Source: JAWHQP01 sp032586195
Lineage (GTDB): Bacteria; Pseudomonadota; Gammaproteobacteria; Enterobacterales; Pasteurellaceae
Direction: 5' to 3'
DNA length: 64,000 bases
NCBI GenBank assembly: GCA_032586195.1
Contig: JAWHQP010000007.1
Span: 62,001 to 126,000 of the forward strand
Shown: positions 25,667 to 34,359 of the stretch, piece by piece
Layout of the letters: each line of letters begins with the position of its first letter
How positions within the stretch are numbered: position 1 is the stretch's first letter
Program-made: the position numbers and the translations under genes
The notes under the pieces: generated by a model
Told to the model about the DNA's origin: nothing
Databases searched by the model: none
Seen by the model: only the letters and a program-made list of their open reading frames with translations

Positions 25667-26725
25667 ATGGCTATTCAATCTAAAGGCTTTGCAGCCCCAA
25701 ACGCAACCTCTCCTCTCGCTTTTCATTCCTTCGAACGCCGTGATTTGCGCGCCGACGATGTAGAAATTTCGATTGAGTACTGCGGCGTATGCCACTCCGA
25801 TTTACACATGGCGCGTAACGACTGGGGCATGAGTATCTATCCGCTTGTACCGGGACATGAAATCATCGGACGCGTGAAAGCGATCGGTAAAGACGTGACT
25901 AAGTTCAAAGTCGGCGATTTGGTCGGGGTCGGTTGTATGGTGGATTCATGCCAACACTGCGAACCTTGCCGCCATCATCTCGAACAATACTGTAACGGCA
26001 TGATAGCGACCTATTCGGCAATCGATCCGAAAGACGGCATGATCACCTACGGTGGATACAGCGATAAAATTATCGTGACCGAAAAATTCGTGTTGCACGT
26101 GCCGGAAAACCTCGACACCAAAGCGGTGGCGCCGGTACTTTGCGCGGGCATAACCACCTGGTCGCCGCTGCGTCATTGGAATGTGGGCAAAGATTCAAAA
26201 GTGGCGGTAATCGGGCTCGGCGGCTTGGGCCACATGGCGCTCAAACTTGCTAACGCGTTAGGGGCGGAAGTCACTTTGTTTACCCGCTCGCTCGCCAAAG
26301 CGGAAGACGCTAAACGCCTGGGCGCGCATAATATCGTGCTTTCCACCGATGAAGCTCAAATGAAAGCGGCGGTAAATCAATTCGATCTGATTATCGACAC
26401 CGTACCTTATGATCACGATCTCAATCCCTATATGCCAACCCTGAAAATCGACGGCACTTTGGTGCTGGTAGGTTTAATCGGCGACATCAGCAACACGCTC
26501 AGCACGGTGCCGATGGTTATGGGTCGCCGTGCAATCGCGGGTTCAATGATCGGTGGGATTAAGGAAACCCAGGAGTTGCTTGATTTCTGCGGTGAACATA
26601 ATATCACCGCCGATGTGGAAATGATTGATATGGAAAACATCAACGAAGCCTATCAACGCATGCTGAAATCCGACGTAAAATACCGTTTTGTAATTGATGT
26701 GAAGAAATGGGTAAATAAGGCTTAA
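25667..26725 (+). CDS. Zinc-dependent NAD(P) alcohol dehydrogenase (YahK/cinnamyl-alcohol type)
   Basis: 352-residue medium-chain dehydrogenase. Catalytic zinc ligands are in GVCHSDLH (Cys) and GHE (His/Glu). The structural zinc cluster is CMVDSCQHCEPCRHHLEQYC. The cofactor motif is GLGGLGHMALKLANALG, followed by TLFTRSLAKAEDA, which in YahK relatives favours NADP. It reduces aldehydes broadly. AAAGGAA precedes the ATG. Single gene, facing the selC tRNA. Confidence 0.92.
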   Translation: MAIQSKGFAAPNATSPLAFHSFERRDLRADDVEISIEYCGVCHSDLHMARNDWGMSIYPLVPGHEIIGRVKAIGKDVTKFKVGDLVGVGCMVDSCQHCEPCRHHLEQYCNGMIATYSAIDPKDGMITYGGYSDKIIVTEKFVLHVPENLDTKAVAPVLCAGITTWSPLRHWNVGKDSKVAVIGLGGLGHMALKLANALGAEVTLFTRSLAKAEDAKRLGAHNIVLSTDEAQMKAAVNQFDLIIDTVPYDHDLNPYMPTLKIDGTLVLVGLIGDISNTLSTVPMVMGRRAIAGSMIGGIKETQELLDFCGEHNITADVEMIDMENINEAYQRMLKSDVKYRFVIDVKKWVNKA

Positions 26726-26758
26726 CACGTTCTAAACACCGCACTTTTTTATATTGAC

Positions 26759-26853
26759 TGGCGGAGAGCCATGGGAGTTGAACCCACCCAAGACTGCTGG
26801 CAGCCTTAACAGGATTTGAAGTCCTGCCGCATCACCGGATACGACGACTCTCC
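26759..26853 (-). tRNA. selC: tRNA-Sec (anticodon UCA)
   Basis: Reverse strand, 95 nt including an encoded CCA end (26761-26759). The 8-bp acceptor stem GGAGAGUC / GGCUCUCC contains one U-G pair. The anticodon stem GGACU-UCA-AAUCC puts UCA at 26819-26817. The long variable arm is GGCUGCC-AGCAGUC-type. The T arm is GGGUGGGUUCAACUCCC. Length and the 8-bp acceptor are diagnostic of bacterial tRNA-Sec (E. coli selC is also 95 nt). It reads UGA as selenocysteine with SelA and SelB, whose genes start 101 bases away in the opposite direction. Confidence 0.97.
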
Positions 26854-26913
26854 GAATTGGGGGTAACTTTAGCCTAATCGGGTGGATTATTCAAGCACGG
26901 CGGAAAATTAATG

Positions 26914-26919
26914 TATAAT
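26914..26919 (+). promoter_or_regulatory. -10 element of the selAB promoter
   Basis: Perfect TATAAT in ATGTATAATGAC, 35 bases before the selA start at 26954. No good -35 hexamer is seen at standard spacing. Confidence 0.5.
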
Positions 26920-26953
26920 GACAACATAATTTTCGTTGCTCAAAAGGATGCCT

Positions 26954-28342
26954 ATGAATTCTCTTTTCCAACAACTGCCTTCGGTAGATAAGTTATTAAA
27001 AACACCGCGCGGCGAACAATATACCGCTGAATTCGGTCATACGGCGGTCGTTCGGGTGATTCGTCAGATGTTGCGGGAAGGACGGGATTTAATAAAACTC
27101 AAAAATTCGACACCGCACTTTTTCGCCGAAGATAACCGCCTGTTTGACGAAATCCGGCGCAGATTGCTACTTCAGCAACGGGTACACATTCAATCCGTGC
27201 ATAATCTTACCGGCACGGTGCTGCATACCAATCTGGGGCGGGCATTATGGTCGGCGGCGGCTCAGCAGGCCGCCGTCACCGCCATGCGCCAAAACGTGGC
27301 GTTGGAATATGATTTGGAACAAGGCAAGCGCAGCCATCGGGATAATTATATCAGCGAAGTATTGACGCAGCTCACCGGCGCGGAAGCCGCCTGCGTGGTC
27401 AATAACAATGCGGCGGCGGTATTGCTGATGCTGGCAACCTTTGCTCAGGGCAAAGAAGTAATTATCTCACGCAGCGAGTTAATAGAAATCGGCGGCGCAT
27501 TCCGTATTCCCGATATTATGGTTCAGGCAGGCTGCCGACTGGTAGAGGTTGGCACTACCAATCGTACTCATTTAAAGGATTATCGCAACGCGATCAACGA
27601 AAATACCGCTTTTTTAATGAAAGTTCACAACAGTAATTATCAGATTTGCGGTTTCACCAGCAGTGTTTCCGAACAGGAACTGGTGCAGCTCAGCCGTGAA
27701 TTTAATATTCCCGTGATCAGTGATCTCGGCAGCGGAGCTTTGGTTGATCTCAGCCAATTCCAACTGCCCGCCGAACCGACAGTACAGGAAAAATTGGCTC
27801 AGGGAGTGGATTTAATTTCCTTCTCGGGAGATAAATTACTCGGCGGGCCGCAGGCGGGTATTATTGTGGGAAGAAAAGCGCTTATTCAGCAGCTGCAATC
27901 TCATCCGCTAAAACGCGTGCTGCGCTGTGATAAGGTGATTCTGGCGGGCTTAGAGGCGACCCTACGCTTATATTTACAACCGGAAAAATTAACCGAAAGA
28001 CTGACCAGCCTGCATTTACTTACCCAATCGACAGAACAGTTACAACAGGCGGCGGAGCGGATAAAAAACCGTTTAACTTCCGTGCTTAAAGATGAATTTT
28101 GGGTGCAAATCGAACCCAGTTCGGCACAAATCGGCAGCGGTTCGCAGCCAATGGCTCGCATTCCTTCTCTCTCGGTGACTTTGGCGGAAAAAAACGGTGG
28201 AAAACTCACCGCACTTTTAACTCGGTTTAAACAGCTTTCCACGCCGATTATTCCTCGTGTCGAAAAGGACAAAATTTGGCTTGATTTACGTTCCGCGGCG
28301 GATATTCAAGAGCTGTTACACACTTTGCAAGAATTAGGATAA
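26954..28342 (+). CDS. selA: L-seryl-tRNA(Sec) selenium transferase
   Basis: 462 residues (E. coli 463). PLP enzyme that converts Ser-tRNA-Sec to Sec-tRNA-Sec with selenophosphate. The fold type I motifs are clear: HNLTGTVLHTNLGRA, VNNNAAAVLL, and the PLP lysine in SFSGDKLLGGPQAG (Lys 294). I start at the ATG at 26954 (MNSLFQQLPS), which aligns with known SelA N-termini and follows AAAGGA; the in-frame ATG at 26948 or TTG at 26936 is less likely. Two uptake signals are embedded in the gene (27112-27120, 28208-28216). selB follows 4 bases later. Confidence 0.97.
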   Translation: MNSLFQQLPSVDKLLKTPRGEQYTAEFGHTAVVRVIRQMLREGRDLIKLKNSTPHFFAEDNRLFDEIRRRLLLQQRVHIQSVHNLTGTVLHTNLGRALWSAAAQQAAVTAMRQNVALEYDLEQGKRSHRDNYISEVLTQLTGAEAACVVNNNAAAVLLMLATFAQGKEVIISRSELIEIGGAFRIPDIMVQAGCRLVEVGTTNRTHLKDYRNAINENTAFLMKVHNSNYQICGFTSSVSEQELVQLSREFNIPVISDLGSGALVDLSQFQLPAEPTVQEKLAQGVDLISFSGDKLLGGPQAGIIVGRKALIQQLQSHPLKRVLRCDKVILAGLEATLRLYLQPEKLTERLTSLHLLTQSTEQLQQAAERIKNRLTSVLKDEFWVQIEPSSAQIGSGSQPMARIPSLSVTLAEKNGGKLTALLTRFKQLSTPIIPRVEKDKIWLDLRSAADIQELLHTLQELG

Positions 28343-28346
28343 ACAC

Positions 28347-30206
28347 ATGATTATCGTCACTTCAGGCCATGTTGATCACGGCAAAACCGCACTATTACAA
28401 GCATTGACCGGCACCAATACCGCTCATTTACCCGAAGAAAAAAAACGCGGCATGACCATTGATTTAGGCTACGCTTACCTGCCGTTGCGGGATAAAGTGC
28501 TTGGTTTTATTGATGTGCCGGGCCATGAAAAATTTCTCGCTAATATGCTGGCGGGCCTGGGCGGCATTCACTATGCCATGCTGATTGTGGCGGCGGACGA
28601 AGGCATAAAAGCCCAAACCAAAGAGCACTTAGCTATTCTGCGGCTGTTGCAGCTGGAACAGATTATTCTGGTCATTACTAAAGCGGATCGCGCGAATGTA
28701 GAACAAATTGAGCAGTTAAAACAGCATTTAACCGGCCGTTACCCTGAATTAGCTCATAGTGCGTGCTTTGTGACCTCCGCCTATACCAATCAAGGCATTG
28801 CCGAATTGCGGGATTATCTCGCCACTCTGCCGAATTTAGCCGATGCACACAAGCCGTTCCGTTACGCCATTGATCGTGTTTTTACCGTCAAAGGGGCGGG
28901 CACCGTAGTGACGGGTACGGCATTCAGCGGTGAAGTCAAGCTCGACGATGAGCTTTATCTTTCCAATGGCGAAAAAGTCCGGATTAAAAACATTCACGCC
29001 CAGAATCAGCCAAGCAAACAAGGACTTGCGGGTCAGCGTTTGGCGTTAAATATTAATTCGGATCTGGCCCGTTCCGAGATTCAACGGGGTGATTGGCTGT
29101 TTTCGCAAATGCCCCTTGAACCGACCTCTCGTGCAACTATTCAATTGACGGCCGAAATGCCGTTGAATGAAAACCAGCCCGTGCATATTTATCATGCGGC
29201 AGCCCGCACTGTCGGCAAGTTGAATTTATTAAGCGCAAAGAATCTGCGACCGAATGAACAAGGCTTAGCGGAATTAATCTTGGATACGCCGTTGTTTTTA
29301 GCTTATGGCGACAAATTAATTCTGCGCAGCGGCGATGCCAAACAACTGGCGGCGGGCGCAAAAATCCTCGAAATCAATTCTCCTAAACGGCATAAAAAAA
29401 CGGAATCCCGTTTAGTTTATCTTGCTCAATTGCAAGCGGCGAAAACCGACGGAGAGCGGATCGCCTTGTATTTACAGGAAAAAGCCGTTTCCACCCGGCA
29501 GCTGATGTGGACGGAACAACTTACGCCGCTTCAACTGGAACAATGTTTGCAACGGCAACAGGCCGTGCGTTTTCAAGATTGGTGTTTCAACGCCGATTAC
29601 CAACAGCGTGAAAGTCAAAAAATCAGCACCGCACTTGCACAGTATCATGAACAGCACAGCGACCAATTAGGCTTGGGCAAAGCCCGTTTATACCGTATTG
29701 CCGCCCTGAATCAGCCGGAAAAATTAATTTATCATTTTATCGACCGACTATTGGCGCAAGGCATATTAGCTCAAACCCGCGGCTGGCTGCATTTGCCTGA
29801 ACACAGCCTGCAATTTTCCGCCGAAGAACGCGGCTTATGGCAGCTGGTGTCGGCTGAATACGCCAGCCAAGGCAATCGAGCCTTATGGGTGCGTGAGCTG
29901 GCAAATACCTTGGGTTACGAAGAAAGCCTGATGCGGAATTTTTTATATAAAGCGGGTAAATTAGGCTTTTTAACCGCGGTGGTGAAAGACCGTTTTTTCC
30001 TGACCGAGGATATTTATCGCTACGCTCGGTTAGTGAAAGCGACCGTCAATGAGCAAGGCTGTATTTCCGTCAACCAATTACGCGATCAATTGCAATTCGG
30101 ACGAAAACTCACGGTACAATTAGTGGAATATTTTGATCGTTGCGGCTTTTTGCGCCGTAAGGGAAATGTGCATATTTTGCGCGACGCGGAAATATTCGAC
30201 CAGTAG
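28347..30206 (+). CDS. selB: Selenocysteine-specific elongation factor
   Basis: 619 residues (E. coli 614). GTPase with G1 GHVDHGKTAL, G3 DVPGHEKFL, and G4 ITKAD at the N-terminus, then EF-Tu-like domains 2 and 3. About 270 C-terminal residues form tandem winged helices that bind the SECIS hairpin next to the UGA (VSTRQLMW..., LWVRELANTLGYE..., ISVNQLRDQL...). It delivers Sec-tRNA-Sec to the ribosome. Starts 4 bases after selA, so an operon. An uptake signal lies at 29628-29636. Confidence 0.97.
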   Translation: MIIVTSGHVDHGKTALLQALTGTNTAHLPEEKKRGMTIDLGYAYLPLRDKVLGFIDVPGHEKFLANMLAGLGGIHYAMLIVAADEGIKAQTKEHLAILRLLQLEQIILVITKADRANVEQIEQLKQHLTGRYPELAHSACFVTSAYTNQGIAELRDYLATLPNLADAHKPFRYAIDRVFTVKGAGTVVTGTAFSGEVKLDDELYLSNGEKVRIKNIHAQNQPSKQGLAGQRLALNINSDLARSEIQRGDWLFSQMPLEPTSRATIQLTAEMPLNENQPVHIYHAAARTVGKLNLLSAKNLRPNEQGLAELILDTPLFLAYGDKLILRSGDAKQLAAGAKILEINSPKRHKKTESRLVYLAQLQAAKTDGERIALYLQEKAVSTRQLMWTEQLTPLQLEQCLQRQQAVRFQDWCFNADYQQRESQKISTALAQYHEQHSDQLGLGKARLYRIAALNQPEKLIYHFIDRLLAQGILAQTRGWLHLPEHSLQFSAEERGLWQLVSAEYASQGNRALWVRELANTLGYEESLMRNFLYKAGKLGFLTAVVKDRFFLTEDIYRYARLVKATVNEQGCISVNQLRDQLQFGRKLTVQLVEYFDRCGFLRRKGNVHILRDAEIFDQ

Positions 30207-30272
30207 AACTTTACCTCTCTTAAGGTAAAATCTGCTTGACTATTTTATTCGGACGCTTAAAATTTTAGTCAC

Positions 30273-30320
30273 TTAATCGATTAAGCCAATAGAAATTATG
30301 AGATTGGCTTAATCGATTAA
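30273..30320. promoter_or_regulatory. Perfect 18-bp inverted repeat upstream of yagU
   Basis: TTAATCGATTAAGCCAAT (30273-30290) and its exact reverse complement (30303-30320), separated by 12 bases. Each arm itself contains the palindrome TTAATCGATTAA, with centres 36 bp apart. No T-tract follows. The AATCGATT core resembles LacI/GalR-family operators. It could be a double operator for yagU or a transcript-end structure for selB. Confidence 0.6.
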
Positions 30321-30387
30321 CATTTATTCAGTGTCTTTAATTGATATTATTTAAAGGCTTTTTTTGACTTATACCTTGGAGTTTTAT

Positions 30388-31026
30388 ATGTCAGGTATCT
30401 TTACTCAATCCAACCGTCGCCGTTATGGTGTTGCGGTGTTCGTTGGTATCATAGCCGGTATTATTTCAGCATTTGTAAAATGGGGTGGCGAACATCCATT
30501 CCCGCCGCGCAGCCCGTTGGATTTATTCACGGCAAAATGTCCGCAGCCGATGCTGGATGCATTAAACAGCGGCGCAATGACGATGAACGACGCTTTAGCC
30601 CAATGTTCACGTGCTTTCTTAAATCCTCCATACGTTTTCCTGCGTGATACGTTAGGTGTAGCAGATCCGAATGCGGCAGTATATACCTTTGCTGATCAGG
30701 CATTTAACTGGGTTGGGGTAACTCACATTACTTTCTCCTTAGTGTTTGCCATCGGTTACTGTTTAGTGGCCGAAGTATTCCCTAAAATCAAATTCTGGCA
30801 AGGTATCGGTGCCGGTCTGTTAGCCTGTATCGGCGCTCACTACATCGTATTTCCATTGGCTGGCTGGACTCCGCCGGTAGCGGAATGGCCGTGGTATGAA
30901 CATGTTTCCGAAATTTTAGGTCATATCTTCTGGTTCTGGTCAATTGAAGTTATCCGTCGCGACCTGCGTAACCGCATTACGCACGAACCGGATGCTGAAG
31001 TGCCGCTGGATGCAAAATTCCGCTAA
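30388..31026 (+). CDS. yagU: YagU family inner-membrane protein (DUF1440)
   Basis: 212 residues. It closely follows E. coli YagU: NRRRYGVAVFVGIIAGIISAFVKWG, PPYVFLRDTLGVADPNAAVYTFADQAFNWVGVTH, FPKIKFWQG, and SIEVIRRDLRNRITHEPDAEVPL. Three or four membrane segments. E. coli YagU has been linked to acid resistance. The ATG at 30388 has TTGGAG upstream; the longer frame from 30364 is not supported. A terminator follows immediately. Confidence 0.92.
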   Translation: MSGIFTQSNRRRYGVAVFVGIIAGIISAFVKWGGEHPFPPRSPLDLFTAKCPQPMLDALNSGAMTMNDALAQCSRAFLNPPYVFLRDTLGVADPNAAVYTFADQAFNWVGVTHITFSLVFAIGYCLVAEVFPKIKFWQGIGAGLLACIGAHYIVFPLAGWTPPVAEWPWYEHVSEILGHIFWFWSIEVIRRDLRNRITHEPDAEVPLDAKFR

Positions 31027-31042
31027 CTTCTCATTTATGATA

Positions 31043-31068
31043 AAAAACCCGCCGGTCGGCGGGTTTTT
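31043..31068 (+). terminator. Rho-independent terminator of yagU
   Basis: AAAAACCCGCC-GGTC-GGCGGGTTTTT, a perfect 11-bp stem. It is nearly symmetrical, so it can also stop the convergent amidohydrolase transcript. Confidence 0.92.
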
Positions 31069-31086
31069 ACTGCGTTAAATACCAAA

Positions 31087-32124
31087 CTAAATCTTAAATA
31101 ATTTTGCCGCATTACCGCTACGGATTTTTTCTTTACTTTGTTCTGAAATGGCTAACTGATCAATAAACTTCACTCCCTCTGACATCCAGTCATACACCAC
31201 AGGGAATGAACTGCCGAACAAGCAATGATCCGCACCGCAAACCTGAATCGCACATTCCACCTGCGCTTTTCCCCAGGAAGCGGGATGTGTCATGTCAAAG
31301 AAAATATTATGCTGCAGATAATGATTAATACGTTCCGCTTCGCTGGTATCAAAACGCTGCATTGCTTCTGTTTTATGTGACTGATGAGGCATAAGTAAAT
31401 TTGCCATAGCAAACCAATTTCCACCAAACATAGTATGAATAAACTTCAAGTTCGGAAATTCATCAAAAATACCGCTGAACAGCTCTCGACCTAACGCAAT
31501 GCCCTGATCCATAATACGTCCGTATTCACGCCGCAAGTTAGTAAATTCATAGATAGATTGCCAATACACCGGTAATGGGGTATGATGAATCACCACCGGT
31601 ACATCAAGATCATTCAATACCTTAAGATACGGACGGAACGCTTCATCATCAAGATAAAGCTGCCCATAATGACAAGCAAGCTGAACGCCGACCATACCTA
31701 ATTCATTAATACAACGTTCCAGCTCATAGAGATTTTCCTTTCCACCCCAAGGAGGCAGCGCCACCGTTGCATAAAGACGGCCATGAGAACGTTTGCACAT
31801 ATCCGCGGCGTTATCATTGACAATCTTACACATTTCCAACGGCAGCCATTCCTGCCATACGGGCACACGTAAGATGCCTTTATCCACGCCGGCCTCATCC
31901 ATTGCTTTTAGTTTTGCTTCCAGTGAATAATCACCTTCCACATAATTTAAATTAGGAAAGCCTTTCGGTTTTTGCAGAACAAGATGTTTTTTTCCGTCAC
32001 TACGGGTGTCACAGCTGGCAATTTCACCAAAGCTACGCGGGGCACTGTCAAGAAAACCATTTAGGATGTGCTCATCGGTAAACAGATTTTCCGGGAGATG
32101 ATGAATGTTTATATCAATAATCAT
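31087..32124 (-). CDS. Amidohydrolase-fold protein (Amidohydro_2/ACMSD group) with altered metal ligands
   Basis: 345 residues. The overall layout is that of the ACMSD-like amidohydrolase-2 family: N-terminal strand IIDINIHHLP, VVIHHTPLP, FIHTMFGGN, CLFGSSFPVVYDW, and the closing SGNAAKLF. The usual DxHxH is DINIH and the usual FGSD(Y/F)P is FGSSFP, so one His and the key Asp are replaced. It may be a metal-independent lactonase-like enzyme or have lost activity. AAGGAGG precedes the ATG at 32124; the longer frame to 32190 is not needed. Single gene with unknown substrate. Confidence 0.75.
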   Translation of the reverse strand: MIIDINIHHLPENLFTDEHILNGFLDSAPRSFGEIASCDTRSDGKKHLVLQKPKGFPNLNYVEGDYSLEAKLKAMDEAGVDKGILRVPVWQEWLPLEMCKIVNDNAADMCKRSHGRLYATVALPPWGGKENLYELERCINELGMVGVQLACHYGQLYLDDEAFRPYLKVLNDLDVPVVIHHTPLPVYWQSIYEFTNLRREYGRIMDQGIALGRELFSGIFDEFPNLKFIHTMFGGNWFAMANLLMPHQSHKTEAMQRFDTSEAERINHYLQHNIFFDMTHPASWGKAQVECAIQVCGADHCLFGSSFPVVYDWMSEGVKFIDQLAISEQSKEKIRSGNAAKLFKI

Positions 32125-32287
32125 AATAAGCCTCCTTATATGATAAAACGATACAACATGCAGGGTAATTACATGTACATAATAAATCATCCAAGTTAGC
32201 TCAAATAATAGTCTTGTCCATCCGCCTTTTCAATCGCAAAATGCTCTTTATCGGGAGCTAAATACTCCTAAAAATTTCTATGCAATA

Positions 32288-32980
32288 TTATTTTTTTAAT
32301 TTTAAGGTTTGAAACAGCCGCTCAAGTTCGCTTTGGTTTAAACGATAATAACTGCCGTTCGGGATATTCCCTACATTGAAACAAGCTAATCCGTAGCGGA
32401 TCAACCGCAAAGTGGGGAAACCGATATGAGCCGTCATGCGTCGAACCTGGCGATTTCGCCCCTCGCTGATTTTAATTTCTAACCAGCTGGTCGGTATGCT
32501 TTTACGTTCACGGATAGGCGGATTACGCCGCCACAACCATTCGGGCTGATCAATTAAACACACCTCGGCAGGCAAGGTCATGCCGTCTTTTAGCTCTACC
32601 CCTCGACGTAATTTTGCCAAATCCGTTTCCGTCGGAATGCCTTCCACCTGTACTAGATAGGTTTTCGGGGTTTTAAATTTAGGATCAGCCAAACGATGTT
32701 GTATATCGCCGTTATTGGTCAGTAATAACAGGCCTTCACTATCTCGATCCAACCGACCGGCGGCATACACATTCGGCAGCGTGATAAAATTCTTGAGAGT
32801 TGTTCTGCCGTTTTCATCGGTGAACTGTGACAGTACGTCGAAGGGTTTGTTAAACAGGATAACCGTGGTTTGAGCCAACGTGATTGGCTTGGATTTATTC
32901 AAAACTCGCGATTTCGGCACCGCACTTTTGGATGGGCGCCGACGGGAAAACCCAGCATTTGTTAATTGAGAAATTTTCAT
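32288..32980 (-). CDS. rluE: 23S rRNA pseudouridine synthase RluE-type
   Basis: 230 residues. RsuA/RluB/E/F-family pseudouridine synthase: catalytic Asp in AGRLDRDSEGLLLLTNNG, KTYLVQVEG, and the C-terminal SEGRNRQVRRMTAHIGFPTLRLIR. There is no N-terminal S4 domain, which together with the small size points to RluE (U2457 of E. coli 23S rRNA) rather than RsuA or RluB. The gene starts 4 bases after the stop of the HAD gene upstream. An uptake signal (32919-32927) lies near the 5' end, within a basic N-terminal tail. Confidence 0.88.
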   Translation of the reverse strand: MKISQLTNAGFSRRRPSKSAVPKSRVLNKSKPITLAQTTVILFNKPFDVLSQFTDENGRTTLKNFITLPNVYAAGRLDRDSEGLLLLTNNGDIQHRLADPKFKTPKTYLVQVEGIPTETDLAKLRRGVELKDGMTLPAEVCLIDQPEWLWRRNPPIRERKSIPTSWLEIKISEGRNRQVRRMTAHIGFPTLRLIRYGLACFNVGNIPNGSYYRLNQSELERLFQTLKLKK

Positions 32981-32984
32981 TGGA

Positions 32985-33770
32985 TTAACCGAAAATCCGC
33001 TCCAGTATCAATGCGATTCCATCATGGTCGTTATCGGCGGTGACTTTTTTTGCGCATTGTTTTATTTCATCAGGAGCGTTCCCCATCGCTACGCTCAAAC
33101 CGGCATATTGCAGCATATCGAGATCATTAAAATTATCACCAAAGGCTATTACTTGTTCGGCCCGCACCTGTAAATGATGTTCCATAAATTGAATGGCTTT
33201 AGCCTTGGTCGCGGCTTTATTCATAATCTCCAGATATTCGGGCTTAGAACGGTGAATGCTCAAGTGCGGTGCTGAATTTTTGAGTTTTTGCTCAAGGGTT
33301 TTAATTTCAACCGCTTCTCCCATGATGAGCAATTTATGTATTTCAGGCAAAATAGCAGGCTTGATTTGAGCGGAAAGATGAGTAATCTCCGCCTCTTGCC
33401 GTGTCCAATAATTAGCTAAGTCATTGGAATACCAGTCCAGTCCTGCATAATAATTAATGGAAAGATGCTGAAAATTCGCCAAAATTTGCTCCAACAGCTG
33501 CACATCCGCAAGTTCAATCACGACAGAATAAAGCGGATTAAGTTGGTGATCCAGAATTAATGCCCCGCTATAACAAATAATCGCTTGTTGCGTTTTCAAT
33601 TGTCGGGTATAGGGCGTAATGGCATAAGGAGGACGAGCGGATACAGGAATAAAGGGAATCCCCCGAGCAATCACCTTTTTAACCGCCCGTTCGGTGCGAG
33701 GCGATATTTGGTGTCGGCTATCTAACAATGTGCCGTCAATATCGCTAAAAATGGCTTGGTAGGTTTGCAT
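32985..33770 (-). CDS. Cof-type HAD-superfamily phosphatase
   Basis: 261 residues. HAD motif I is DIDGTLLDS, motif II VSARPPYA, motif III a Lys in the KAKAIQF stretch, and motif IV FGDNFNDLDML. The C2B-type cap between II and III places it in the Cof/YidA/YbiV group, which dephosphorylates sugar phosphates and related metabolites with Mg2+. Co-directional with rluE (4-base gap). Confidence 0.88.
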   Translation of the reverse strand: MQTYQAIFSDIDGTLLDSRHQISPRTERAVKKVIARGIPFIPVSARPPYAITPYTRQLKTQQAIICYSGALILDHQLNPLYSVVIELADVQLLEQILANFQHLSINYYAGLDWYSNDLANYWTRQEAEITHLSAQIKPAILPEIHKLLIMGEAVEIKTLEQKLKNSAPHLSIHRSKPEYLEIMNKAATKAKAIQFMEHHLQVRAEQVIAFGDNFNDLDMLQYAGLSVAMGNAPDEIKQCAKKVTADNDHDGIALILERIFG

Positions 33771-33853
33771 ATTTAATCCCTTGCTTTAAAGCGTTCCTTT
33801 ATTTTACGCAACACACTGAAAAATAGCACCGTACTTTATCGATTCTTTCAAAA

Positions 33854-33876
33854 AAAACCACCTTACGGTGGTTTTT
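33854..33876 (-). terminator. Rho-independent terminator of the atp operon
   Basis: Read leftward: AAAACCACC-GTAA-GGTGGTTTT followed by further Ts. It lies 18 bases after atpC and works in both directions on sequence grounds. Confidence 0.9.
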
Positions 33877-33893
33877 GACATGTTGCGGATGAA

Positions 33894-34322
33894 TCAGCGT
33901 TTTGATTTGACTAATTTTTCCGTCATTTCGTAAGCACGAAGTTTTGCCAGTTCTTTGGAAAGTTTCGCCACCAGCATCTCGTGATTCGTATCTGCGTGGT
34001 GAGCGATAATGTTTTCTTCCGCTTTGCGTTTAGCGTTAAGAATACGTTCCTGATCCAACTCAGAACCGCGAATTGCAACGTCAGCAAGTACAGTCACTAT
34101 GGTCGGCTGCACTTCTAAAAAGCCGCCGGATACATAGATAACATCTTCCGAACCGTCTTCCAAGGTAAATTTGACAATACCCGGTTTAATACTGGTCAAT
34201 AACGGGGTGTGACCGGGCAGAATACCAAGTTCACCCTCCGAGCCCGTGGCTTGAACACTTTTTACTACGCCGGCAAAAATCTGTTGTTCCGCACTTACCA
34301 CTGTTAAGTTAAATGTTGCCAT
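33894..34322 (-). CDS. atpC: ATP synthase F1 epsilon subunit
   Basis: 142 residues. Central-stalk subunit that couples and inhibits F1. TFNLTVVSAEQQIFAGVV and GSEGELGILPGHTPLLTSIKPG are the family signature of the N-terminal beta-sandwich; a helical hairpin follows. I start at 34322 (MATFNLT), which follows AAGGAGA; the frame extends 5 codons further. Last gene of the operon, followed by a terminator. Confidence 0.97.
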   Translation of the reverse strand: MATFNLTVVSAEQQIFAGVVKSVQATGSEGELGILPGHTPLLTSIKPGIVKFTLEDGSEDVIYVSGGFLEVQPTIVTVLADVAIRGSELDQERILNAKRKAEENIIAHHADTNHEMLVAKLSKELAKLRAYEMTEKLVKSKR

Positions 34323-34359
34323 TGTTTTCTCCTTCAAGAATCAATTTCACTTGAAGTGA

